Part shown: positions 7,933 through 15,119 of the stretch, piece after piece
Layout of the letters: every line of letters begins with the position of its first letter
How positions within the stretch are numbered: position 1 is the stretch's first letter
NCBI GenBank assembly: GCA_910584735.1
Contig: CAJUBM010000024.1
Span: 1 to 27,832 of the forward strand
Reading direction: 5' to 3'
DNA length: 27,832 nucleotides
From: an uncultured Muribaculaceae bacterium
GTDB taxonomy: Bacteria > Bacteroidota > Bacteroidia > Bacteroidales > Muribaculaceae
Translations under genes and position numbers: made by a program
The notes under the pieces: generated by a model
The model's input: only the letters and a program-made list of their open reading frames with translations
The model's database searches: none
What the model was told of the DNA's origin: nothing

Positions 7933-10110
7933 TTATTCCTGGGGAATATCTTTTAGTGACAGCCCGATGCGTTTACGGTCAAGGTCGACGGATATTACCT
8001 TGACCTTTACCTGCTGCTGTATGCGCACTACCTCGGAAGGGTGGCTTACTCTTTTGGTCGCCATCTGTGATATATGTATCAGACCGCTCTCATGTACGCC
8101 TATATCAACAAACGCTCCGAAGTCGGTTATGTTGTTTACCAGTCCGGGAAGTATCATCCCTTCCTTAATATCGGAGATGTCTTTTATCGTCTCGTCGAAA
8201 GAGAATTCAGAGGCTTTTTCGCGAGGGTCGCGTCCCGGTTTCTCAAGTTCTTGGATTATATCGGTAAGTGTCGGTAGACCCACTTCGTCAGATACATATT
8301 TTCCAAGGTCGATTTCCTTTAGGAGCGCCGGGGAGGCGACAAGTTCTTCCAGAGTATGCCCGTTGTCGGAAGCCATCTGCGACACTATGCCGTAACGTTC
8401 GGGGTGTACGCCTGTGTTGTCAAGGATATTTTTTGAAGTCGGTATTCGGAGGAAGCCTGCGGCCTGCTCGAATGCCTTGGCGCCGAGGCGGGGAACTTTG
8501 AGTATCTCGCGCCTGGAGTGGAAGTCTCCGTTTGCGGCGCGGTAAGCTATGATGTTGGCAGCCAAGGCATCGCCGATGCCTGAGACATATGACAGCAGTT
8601 GGCGCGAGGCTGTGTTTATGTTTACTCCTACGGCGTTTACACATGTTTCAACGGTCATGTCGAGTGAGCGTTTGAGCTTCCCTTGGTCCACATCGTGCTG
8701 GTATTGCCCTACGCCTATTGATTTAGGGTCGATTTTCACGAGCTCGGCCAACGGATCCATCAGCCGCCGACCTATGGAGACCGCTCCCCTTACGGTGACA
8801 TCCTCGTCAGGGAATTCATCGCGGGCAACTTTGGAGGCGGAATATACGGACGCGCCGTTCTCGCTTACTACGAAAATCTGTAATTCCCGGGGCATTGGGA
8901 TGGAGCGGACGAAGCGTTCGGTCTCGCGGCTGGCGGTGCCGTTGCCTATGGCTATTGCCTCCACCTCGTAACGCTCAATCAACTTTGTGAGGCAGCGTTG
9001 CGCGTCAACGGTGTAGTTGCGCGGGGGATTGGGGTAGATTACCTCATGGCATAGCAGGTTGCCGTTGGCGTCAAGTACCACAACCTTGCATCCGGTGCGG
9101 AAACCGGGATCTATTCCCATCGTGCGGCGGTTGCCCAAGGGTGGGGCGAGAAGCAGTTGACGCACGTTGTCGGCAAAAGCTCTGATTGCTCCTTCATCGG
9201 CCTTCTCCTTGGCTTCGGCAGCGATTTCCGTCTCTATGGAGGGACGGAGAAGGCGCCGGTAACCGTCTGTTACCGCTTTCTCTATAATGGTGGCAGATGC
9301 CGGGGTGGTACCTTTGCGTATGAAACGTTGATAGAGATGCTGGAGCATGCGGTCATCGTCAATGTCGATGCTGACCCGTAGAAGCCCTTCGGTCTCGCCA
9401 CGGCGCATAGCCAGGTATCGGTGTGAGGAACAACGGACAAGAGGTTCGGATACATCGAAGTAGGTGCTATAGTTCGCAGCCTCGTCGACTTTTGATTTTA
9501 CGACTTTCGATGATATGCGGGCATGGCGGCGGAATGTGTTTCTGACACGCTCGCGGGCTGTCTCGTCCTCGCTTACCCATTCTGCAATTATATAGGATGC
9601 GCCATCCAGGGCGCTTTCGCAGTCAGGGACGTTGTCGTTTACGAAACGTGTCGCTGCCGAGGCCGGATTTGCGCAGGTCCCGGCCATGATTATTTTTGCC
9701 AGAGGCTCAAGTCCGTTTTCACGGGCTGTCTGGGCTTTTGTGCGGCGGCGCGGTTTGAAGGGCAGGTATATGTCCTCTACGACGGCTGACTCTGTGGCAG
9801 CTTCTATCCGCTCTTTTATGTCGTCCGTCAACTTTCCCTGGGCATCGATGGTCTGCAATATGAATTCCTTGCGATGGAAAAGCTCTTGCAGGGCGTTGAA
9901 CCGCTGTTGTATGGCGAATATCTCTACCTCGTCCAACCCGCCTGTTGCTTCCTTGCGGTATCGGCTTATGAAGGGGATGGTAGCTCCTTCGGAGAGAAGT
10001 CCCAGGCATGCGGCTACGTGCTTTTGGGGCAGTTGCATTTCGCGGGCTATTATTTCGGTTGCAGACTGTGGCATGGATCTAAGATGGTTGGGGTAAGTTT
10101 GTCCGTACAA
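7933..10110 (-). CDS. tex: Tex-family S1 RNA-binding protein
   Basis: Tex is a cytoplasmic nucleic-acid-binding protein linked to transcription. The 725-residue product has the whole family layout: helical N-terminal region with EGATIPFISRYRKEATGGLDE (about 41-61), a YqgF/RNase H-like domain starting at TMGIDPGFRTGCK (330-342), helix-hairpin-helix segments (about 490-560, with SGIGDALAANIIAYR), and a C-terminal S1 domain (about 648-720, GMILPGLVNNITDFGAFVDIG). The frame opens at ATG 10110; an ATG at 10074 (residue 13) gives a more typical N-terminus, MPQSATEIIARE, and may be the real start. It sits 22 bases after the metallophosphoesterase gene and 31 before the FolK-like gene, so all are likely one transcript. 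Confidence 0.96.
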   Translation of the reverse strand: MYGQTYPNHLRSMPQSATEIIAREMQLPQKHVAACLGLLSEGATIPFISRYRKEATGGLDEVEIFAIQQRFNALQELFHRKEFILQTIDAQGKLTDDIKERIEAATESAVVEDIYLPFKPRRRTKAQTARENGLEPLAKIIMAGTCANPASAATRFVNDNVPDCESALDGASYIIAEWVSEDETARERVRNTFRRHARISSKVVKSKVDEAANYSTYFDVSEPLVRCSSHRYLAMRRGETEGLLRVSIDIDDDRMLQHLYQRFIRKGTTPASATIIEKAVTDGYRRLLRPSIETEIAAEAKEKADEGAIRAFADNVRQLLLAPPLGNRRTMGIDPGFRTGCKVVVLDANGNLLCHEVIYPNPPRNYTVDAQRCLTKLIERYEVEAIAIGNGTASRETERFVRSIPMPRELQIFVVSENGASVYSASKVARDEFPDEDVTVRGAVSIGRRLMDPLAELVKIDPKSIGVGQYQHDVDQGKLKRSLDMTVETCVNAVGVNINTASRQLLSYVSGIGDALAANIIAYRAANGDFHSRREILKVPRLGAKAFEQAAGFLRIPTSKNILDNTGVHPERYGIVSQMASDNGHTLEELVASPALLKEIDLGKYVSDEVGLPTLTDIIQELEKPGRDPREKASEFSFDETIKDISDIKEGMILPGLVNNITDFGAFVDIGVHESGLIHISQMATKRVSHPSEVVRIQQQVKVKVISVDLDRKRIGLSLKDIPQE

Positions 10111-10132
10111 GGCCGGGATTATCGGGGGCGGC

Positions 10133-11329
10133 TTATTTACGGCGTCTGAGGGTTATAACCGTTATTTCGGGCGTGGCCCCTAAACGCATGGGCATCCCTA
10201 CGGTGCCGGCTCCGATATTGACGTAGAGTTGGTGGTGCTCGTGGGCATCGGTGTAGAGGCCGCCCCAGGTGGGGTAGCGCAGCGCGGCGGGCGATATTCC
10301 CATCATCTCTATCTGCATGGCATGTGTATGGCCCGAGAGGGTGAGAGGGATATGTATTTCATCGTGTCCGCTTATGGAGTCGGTCCAGTGGGCCGGATTG
10401 TGTGTGAGCAGAATCTTTGTCACATCATCTCCGGGGGTGGGATAGGCCCGTAGGAGGGAGCCGTAGACGGGGAAAGGCGGGTCTCCGATATTTTCCACTC
10501 CGATGAGTGCTATCGAATCGTTGCCACGGCGCAGCCAGCGGGTCTCGTTACGTAGCAAATCCATTCCCGAACGTTGCAGGGCCGAATAGAGAGCTTCCAT
10601 ATTCCGCTGTTTGTCGGCGGGAGAATCCCAAGTCATATAATCGCCGTAATCGTGGTTCCCGAGTATGGCGAAGACTCCGTCTGAGGCATGTAGGCGTCTC
10701 AGTACGTTTACGAAAGGATGTAGCTCGGATGATTCGCGGTTCACAATATCACCCGTGAATACTACCACATCGCCTTCCAGGTTGTTTATATCATCCACCA
10801 ATGAGGAGACATAGGACGTATCGTTGTCGTACGTGCCGGTATGGAGGTCGGAGAATTGGACTATGCGGTAGCCGTCGAAGCTTTCCGGCAGATCGGTAAT
10901 CTCTATCGTGACCTCACGGGTGTCGGTGCGGAAACGATTTATCAACGCACCCCACCACATACCTAAAAATATGGCTGTCCCGATTGTGATGCCGATAACG
11001 GTGATTGGTTTGATGCGCTTATGGCCGAAAAGGCATGGCACGGAGGCAATGAGGTCGAATAGTACAGCTGTGATTTTGGGGACGTAGACGGTGAGATAAC
11101 CGAACAGCAACCACATCTTCGTGAGCAGCACATGGTTCGATCCGTTACGTGCCGGCACTATTATGGCTGTCATCAGCAGAAGGACCATTGTCACGGAGGT
11201 CCATAGTTCCGTACGGTACCAAAATCGTCTGTGGGTCTTTACCCGCGAAGAAATCTGGCGCAGGATATACCAGTCGACCGCCAGATTGACTACAAGGATT
11301 GACAGTAAAAGGAAAAGCGATGCTCTCAT
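10133..11329 (-). CDS. Membrane-anchored calcineurin-like metallophosphoesterase
   Basis: A 398-residue protein with about four N-terminal membrane helices (roughly 2-22, 44-60, 72-98, 108-130) followed by a dimetal phosphoesterase domain. The metal-binding motifs are complete and in order: QFSDLHTG (D161, H163), FTGDIVN (D194), LGNHDYGD (N225, H226), LLTHNP (H310) and LSGHTHAMQ (H334, H336). This matches the YkuE/YaeI-type enzymes, some of which act on lipid phosphates; the substrate here is unknown. It lies 21 bases after a PlsC-like acyltransferase gene, which makes a role in lipid or cell-envelope metabolism reasonable but unproven. Confidence 0.9.
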   Translation of the reverse strand: MRASLFLLLSILVVNLAVDWYILRQISSRVKTHRRFWYRTELWTSVTMVLLLMTAIIVPARNGSNHVLLTKMWLLFGYLTVYVPKITAVLFDLIASVPCLFGHKRIKPITVIGITIGTAIFLGMWWGALINRFRTDTREVTIEITDLPESFDGYRIVQFSDLHTGTYDNDTSYVSSLVDDINNLEGDVVVFTGDIVNRESSELHPFVNVLRRLHASDGVFAILGNHDYGDYMTWDSPADKQRNMEALYSALQRSGMDLLRNETRWLRRGNDSIALIGVENIGDPPFPVYGSLLRAYPTPGDDVTKILLTHNPAHWTDSISGHDEIHIPLTLSGHTHAMQIEMMGISPAALRYPTWGGLYTDAHEHHQLYVNIGAGTVGMPMRLGATPEITVITLRRRK

Positions 11330-11350
11330 CGGTGATGTGTCAGGGCGCTA

Positions 11351-12526
11351 TTATATGCTTTCCCCTTTTGCTATGAGTTGGTTGCGCAAAGGATTGGCAT
11401 ACATCCTGAAGATGCTCTCGCGCATGAATGTACGTTCTTCTGCTGTTATGTCGGGAAGGTCTACCTTGTCAAGCTGCCGGTCGATGTAGCGGTTGAACTC
11501 TTCTACATCATTGGCGGTATAGTGCGATTTGAATCTGTCGGTATGGTTCACGTTGTCGAACGCGATGTAGTTTACCGGGTATATCTCATAACCAAGATGA
11601 ATGGCCCGGTCGATTATTTCGCATGCATGCCTTATTATCTCGGCCTTGTCGTTGACCGCGACAAGCTTTTCAAGCTCCGGGTTTATAGGATGTCCTATCG
11701 AGAAATGTACACGGCCTTTGAACTGGAGTATTCCGGTTTCCATGCTCAATAGGTCGTCGCGCTGGCATTTCTTGAATTCAGGGTCGCGGCGCTTTGAAAG
11801 GAATTCCTTGGCTTTAAGATAGTCGTTGGGGTCGTATTCGTAGGAGATTGATGTGGGGATGATGTTGAGTTCCATCAGCTTTTCCGCCACATTGGATGAT
11901 TCTCCGGCCAGGGCGAGCATCTTCAGCACGCTGTCCTGTGTTACATCGTTGGAATCTTTGGCGCGTCCCTGTCGCTGGGCAATCCACACCGATTTGTTTT
12001 TACGCTGTATGCAATAATGTATATATCCGGAAAGCTGTTTGGCAGCCTCCAGTGCTTTGGTCATGCGGAGGTTGCGTTTTACGATGATACCTTTGTTGAG
12101 GCGTACGAGCCGCTCGATCCACTCGTAAATCAAAAGGTTGTCGCCGAGCGCGACTTCCTGTGCCGGAAGTCCCCGCCGTATCATTGCCAGGCCGAGAAAC
12201 GATGCGTCCAGCACGATGTCGCGGTGGTTGGTGATGAATAAGGCGGCTTTTTGGGGATCGAAGTTCTCGATGCCGGTCTCCGTGACCCCTGCCGTGGTAT
12301 TCTTTTCAAGCATCAGCAGGATGTTTGACATCACCAGTTTCTGGAAATCTTCCTTGTTGTCGAGCTTCCTCAGATTTTCCCGTAGTTGGGGAAAGTCAAC
12401 ATCGGGAATCACATAACGGATTGCATGCTCGAAGCCCGGGTCTGCAAGCATGATTTCCATCTGTTGCTTGAAATCACAATCATCGTAGGGTGCTATATCC
12501 TTATATTCTACAGGGGTTTGCATCAT
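11351..12526 (-). CDS. PlsC/PlsB-like glycerolipid acyltransferase
   Basis: A 391-residue acyltransferase of the lysophosphatidate/glycerol-phosphate type, expected to load an acyl chain onto a glycerolipid at the inner membrane. The catalytic block is FITNHRDIVLDAS (H101, D107): the usual H-x4-D spacing is H-x5-D here, with a further Asp at 103. A downstream WIAQRQGRAKD block (181-191) fits the substrate-binding motif of the family. No obvious membrane helix is present, so it is probably peripheral. It is the first gene of a four-gene operon with the metallophosphoesterase, tex and the FolK-like gene, with 21-31 base gaps. A -7 promoter element lies about 110 bases upstream. Which acyl acceptor it uses cannot be seen. 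Confidence 0.85.
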   Translation of the reverse strand: MMQTPVEYKDIAPYDDCDFKQQMEIMLADPGFEHAIRYVIPDVDFPQLRENLRKLDNKEDFQKLVMSNILLMLEKNTTAGVTETGIENFDPQKAALFITNHRDIVLDASFLGLAMIRRGLPAQEVALGDNLLIYEWIERLVRLNKGIIVKRNLRMTKALEAAKQLSGYIHYCIQRKNKSVWIAQRQGRAKDSNDVTQDSVLKMLALAGESSNVAEKLMELNIIPTSISYEYDPNDYLKAKEFLSKRRDPEFKKCQRDDLLSMETGILQFKGRVHFSIGHPINPELEKLVAVNDKAEIIRHACEIIDRAIHLGYEIYPVNYIAFDNVNHTDRFKSHYTANDVEEFNRYIDRQLDKVDLPDITAEERTFMRESIFRMYANPLRNQLIAKGESI

Positions 12527-12637
12527 GGCAGATTATATGATGATGCCGCTGCCACTGACATGGGCTTTTGATTCTTCCGGGATTAACCGGGATGATGTCT
12601 GTTGCGGACGGCAGTTCATTATTAACGGAATTTACGG

Positions 12638-12645
12638 CAAAGTTA
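12638..12645 (-). promoter_or_regulatory. Candidate -7 element for the acyltransferase operon
   Basis: On the minus strand this reads TAACTTTG followed by C, a full match to TAnnTTTGY. No good -33 box lies 19 bases upstream. It would give a leader of about 100 bases before the acyltransferase start. The 294-base stretch 12527-12820 holds this element and otherwise nothing I can call. Confidence 0.5.
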
Positions 12646-12820
12646 AAAAATTACGTCCAATCAGAGAAATAAAAAGAGATATTTCGTGTCTCTGGATTGG
12701 CGGCATAATTGTTGGGGCCGGATTGTTGCCGTGTTATATAGCGTAATGTTATCGCGATTTCCGATAGGTATGGCGCCCGTGGCGCGTAGGATAAGATATG
12801 AACGCCATGGTTGCTCTTAA

Positions 12821-13120
12821 TTAATGTATTAAAGTCCCGGTACGGAGAATGTCATAGTAAAGTGGGTCGGATTCATCTTCCGTGAGAAGTACAGGTTCAA
12901 TCAAGGTACTTATCTTCCGGCGTAGTTTCCATAATAATGGCGTGTCCTCAAAGAAATTGTCATTCAATTTCTCCACCACTACTGCAATATCAATGTCGCT
13001 GTCTTCGGTATAATTGCCTTTGGAATATGAACCGTAGAGGTACACAGCCTTTAATGGCAACTTTTCAGCTACCATCTCCTTGTATCTCTTTGCCAGTTTT
13101 AGAGCTTGCTCTTTATCCAT
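12821..13120 (-). CDS. MNT-domain minimal nucleotidyltransferase (partner of broken HEPN gene)
   Basis: A 99-residue minimal nucleotidyltransferase. The active-site signature YLYGSYSKGNYTEDSDIDIAV (glycine-serine at 30-31, aspartates 42 and 44) is complete. In MNT/HEPN pairs the nucleotidyltransferase can act as antitoxin by adding AMP to the HEPN RNase; that is known for characterised pairs and only inferred here. Its start overlaps the HEPN 3' end by 22 bases, the classic paired arrangement. The neighbouring HEPN gene is frameshifted, so this may be an orphaned antitoxin-like gene. The patch is visibly richer in A and T than the flanking genes, suggesting horizontal origin. Confidence 0.9.
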   Translation of the reverse strand: MDKEQALKLAKRYKEMVAEKLPLKAVYLYGSYSKGNYTEDSDIDIAVVVEKLNDNFFEDTPLLWKLRRKISTLIEPVLLTEDESDPLYYDILRTGTLIH

Positions 13121-13478
13121 GAATGCAATTCTTTGGTGGAGTTAATCAATGTAATGCAGTAATCGGGAGTAAGGCTTTTCAGCAATCTCTCCTTATAGGA
13201 TGGATAACGTGCTTCGATGTTAAGAGGTTCTAAGGTGTCAATGAAATCAAGTTGGTCTTCACTCATTTCATTATCAATACCTGTCTTGGAGGCAAGTCTT
13301 GAAAGGGTATGGATTTTCAAAGGTGGTTCTTTTAATACCCTGCTCCAATATGCTTTCAATACCTTTTCAATGGCCTGAAGCCCACATAGAGATATCTGCG
13401 AGTGTCAAGCATAGCCTGGGCTGTGTCCAGATCATATTCTGACATCTCAATCCAATATGTCACCTTGTCATTTGTCAT
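13099..13478 (-). pseudogene. HEPN-domain gene disrupted by a frameshifting deletion
   Basis: Two frames together encode one HEPN protein. The first runs from ATG 13478 to TGA at 13356 (40 residues, MTNDKVTYWIEMSEYDLDTA... ending YVGF then out of frame). The second, in another frame, resumes with QAIEKVLKAYWSR and continues to 13099. HEPN relatives usually read YVGFMCHQAIEK across this point. The sequence GGCTTCAGGCC fits loss of 10 bases, which removes the Met-Cys-His region and shifts the frame. A short TCA repeat at the expected ends could explain the deletion by slippage. The track-style ORF starting at 13359 uses a TTG inside the domain and is not a natural start. The promoter and the downstream MNT gene are intact. 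A sequencing error is the main alternative. Confidence 0.85.
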
Positions 13479-13494
13479 ATATTTCTTAGCACAA

Positions 13495-13525
13495 CAAACT
13501 TACTGATTATTTCTTACCTGGCAAA
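13495..13525 (-). promoter_or_regulatory. Promoter of the HEPN/MNT pair
   Basis: On the minus strand: TTTG (13522-13525), exactly 19 bases, then TAAGTTTG (13495-13502). This is a full match to the Bacteroidetes consensus. Transcription would start about 10 bases before the HEPN ATG at 13478, giving a very short leader. The broken operon is therefore probably still transcribed. Confidence 0.7.
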
Positions 13526-13569
13526 ATTTAGAAGGGATTTATGTGGATAATTTCGTTCTAAAATCGGGA

Positions 13570-14697
13570 TTAAACTCCGGAGGTGGGTGTAGGGAGGGGC
13601 AGGGAGGGTCGGGACAGGCGATGTTTCAGCCATCGGCAGGCGGTCAGTCCTAACAGAGGGAGTGACACGCCGGCTATAGAATATATTACCCAGAAGATGT
13701 CGGTATGGTTATAGTGGATTACCATGTGGCACCCGATGTGGCCGAACGGCAGGTCGTACCACCATATTTTTAGTAGGCTTACCGCTTTGAACGATATGAT
13801 GTGGAACACGAATATGTAAAGTGTGTTGTCGCCGATGAATACCAGCCATCGGCGTAATAACGTATCGCGGTTCGATATGAGTGTGGAAAGATGATGTACG
13901 AGCAGAAATCCGGCAAGTCCCGTCAGAGGGAGGGTTATAAGGTCGGGGAGTTTGCAACCGTTGTTCATGCCCGAGAAATGGCGGGTCGCGGCGTAACATA
14001 GGAAGGCGGCATAACATAGCGATATGGCCCAGTGCGGCCTTATGTAGTCCTTATAGGTTCTGAAAAGCACTCCCGCGCCGAAGAAGAATATTCCCCAACA
14101 TTCTCTCCATCCGCCGTTTGGTATGGTGGTAATCTTTATGGCGAAACTGGTTCGCAGCCAAAGGAACAGGAGCATGCCGATACATATCAGCGTTACTGCT
14201 GCGGTAGGATGCAGCCGTGTGCGACTGTCAAGGAGCTTGTAGAGCAGCATGAACACTATGCTCGCTACCAATAGCCCACGGAAGAACCAAAACGCTCCGG
14301 CCATGAATTCGTTGTAGCCCGACATGGAGGTTAAGATAAGGACAATGCGTGTCATGGCACTCTTCAGTGTGTAAGGGTGTGTCACACCCCCGGTCCAGTT
14401 GCCATATTCCTCGTTAAGTATGCCGAGATGGAACCACAGATTATGCAGAATCAGAAAGATGAGGCTCCATTTGAGAAAAGGGAGGTAGAGGCCGCGTATG
14501 CGTTTGCTTATAAACAGCCATGGCTGCGCAAGGTAACGTCTGCTGAAAAAGTAACCCGCTGCCATAAAGAACAGCGGCATATGGAACGTGTATATGAAGT
14601 TTGTTATAAGCTCCGGGGCTTCAGCGTGGCCTATGACCATAAGTATTATGGCGATGCCTTTGCAGATTGATACCACGGAATCACGCGAAGAGGCCAT
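13570..14697 (-). CDS. Acyltransferase-3 family membrane O-acyltransferase
   Basis: A 375-residue integral membrane protein with about ten hydrophobic helices. The start DSVVSICKGIAIILMVIGHA (6-25) with a histidine at the end of helix 1 (H24), followed by FIYTFHMPLFFMAAGYFF, is the signature of the acyltransferase-3 (OafA/NodX-like) family. Members move acetyl or other acyl groups onto sugars of lipopolysaccharide, capsule or peptidoglycan; the acceptor here is unknown. There is no extra periplasmic SGNH domain. The gene stands alone: the neighbours are a tRNA gene upstream and the degraded HEPN/MNT pair downstream. No promoter matching the Bacteroidetes consensus was seen in its short upstream region. 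Confidence 0.88.
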   Translation of the reverse strand: MASSRDSVVSICKGIAIILMVIGHAEAPELITNFIYTFHMPLFFMAAGYFFSRRYLAQPWLFISKRIRGLYLPFLKWSLIFLILHNLWFHLGILNEEYGNWTGGVTHPYTLKSAMTRIVLILTSMSGYNEFMAGAFWFFRGLLVASIVFMLLYKLLDSRTRLHPTAAVTLICIGMLLFLWLRTSFAIKITTIPNGGWRECWGIFFFGAGVLFRTYKDYIRPHWAISLCYAAFLCYAATRHFSGMNNGCKLPDLITLPLTGLAGFLLVHHLSTLISNRDTLLRRWLVFIGDNTLYIFVFHIISFKAVSLLKIWWYDLPFGHIGCHMVIHYNHTDIFWVIYSIAGVSLPLLGLTACRWLKHRLSRPSLPLPTPTSGV

Positions 14698-14752
14698 TTT
14701 GTCGGGAAAAAGGGTTGTGTTTTGAAGGTGTTGTATCGGGATATAATAATCA

Positions 14753-14777
14753 AGCGCCCGGAAATTTTCCGGGCGCT
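14753..14777 (-). terminator. Terminator after tRNA-Met
   Basis: A perfect 12-base inverted repeat (AGCGCCCGGAAA, one loop base, complement) lies 18 bases past the tRNA 3' end. On the minus strand it is followed by the T-rich TTGATTATTATAT. The AAA/TTT pairs nearest the loop may stay open to form a larger loop. Confidence 0.7.
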
Positions 14778-14795
14778 CTGCATTTTGTGAAGAAG

Positions 14796-14869
14796 TAGCG
14801 GGACCGAGAATTGAACTCGGGACCTCCGGGTTATGAATCCGACGCTCTAACCAACTGAGCTATCCCGCC
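14796..14869 (-). tRNA. tRNA-Met (anticodon CAT)
   Basis: A 74-base cloverleaf on the minus strand. Acceptor stem GGCGGGA pairs with TCCCGCT (G1 with T72 as a wobble), followed by discriminator A. The D arm is GCTCAGTTGGTTAGAGC, the anticodon loop TTCATAA gives CAT, and the T arm is CCGAG-TTCAATT-CTCGG. CCA is not encoded, so it is added after transcription, as usual in Bacteroidetes. The acceptor mismatch at position 1-72 is weak, but the overall form looks like an elongator tRNA-Met; an initiator is less likely because the three consecutive G-C pairs of the initiator anticodon stem are not seen. A lysidine-type tRNA-Ile(CAT) cannot be excluded by eye. Confidence 0.93.
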
Positions 14870-14909
14870 AAAAAACAGGTGAAACAGGGTCTCTTCCCGT
14901 TTGCGACTG

Positions 14910-14940
14910 CAAAGTTACAACCTTTCGCCGATTCTCCAAA
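14910..14940 (-). promoter_or_regulatory. tRNA-Met promoter
   Basis: On the minus strand: TTTG (14937-14940), exactly 19 bases, then TAACTTTGC (14909-14917). It is a full consensus match, placed about 40 bases before the tRNA 5' end. The remaining bases up to 15067 hold nothing else I can call. Confidence 0.75.
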
Positions 14941-15067
14941 ATTTTTTCCAAAAAAATTCCGATTTTTCCGGAATTGAAGAGGTGAAGAGATAAATGTATG
15001 GTAGAGGCAAAAGAAAAGATTAGGCAACAGGCAACTCAAAAGCAAAGAAGTCTGACGGATGTGGTAA

Positions 15068-15097
15068 AGCCCCCGGTCGGAGAGGCGGCCGGGGGCT
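15068..15097 (-). terminator. Terminator after the GH81 gene
   Basis: Inverted repeat AGCCCCCGG (15068-15076) and CCGGGGGCT (15089-15097) around a 12-base loop. It is 22 bases past the GH81 stop on the minus strand and followed there by TTTACC. The stem is very GC-rich; the T-run is short. Confidence 0.7.
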
Positions 15098-15119
15098 GAA
15101 TGAATTAAATGATAATGGA

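Noticed and set aside
12525..12746. 73-residue plus-strand ORF upstream of the acyltransferase
   Set aside because: It spans the probable minus-strand promoter and shows no recognisable features.
12785..12823. ATGGCG/CGCCAT inverted repeat near the MNT 3' end, considered as a terminator
   Set aside because: The 27-base loop and lack of a T-run make it too weak to call.
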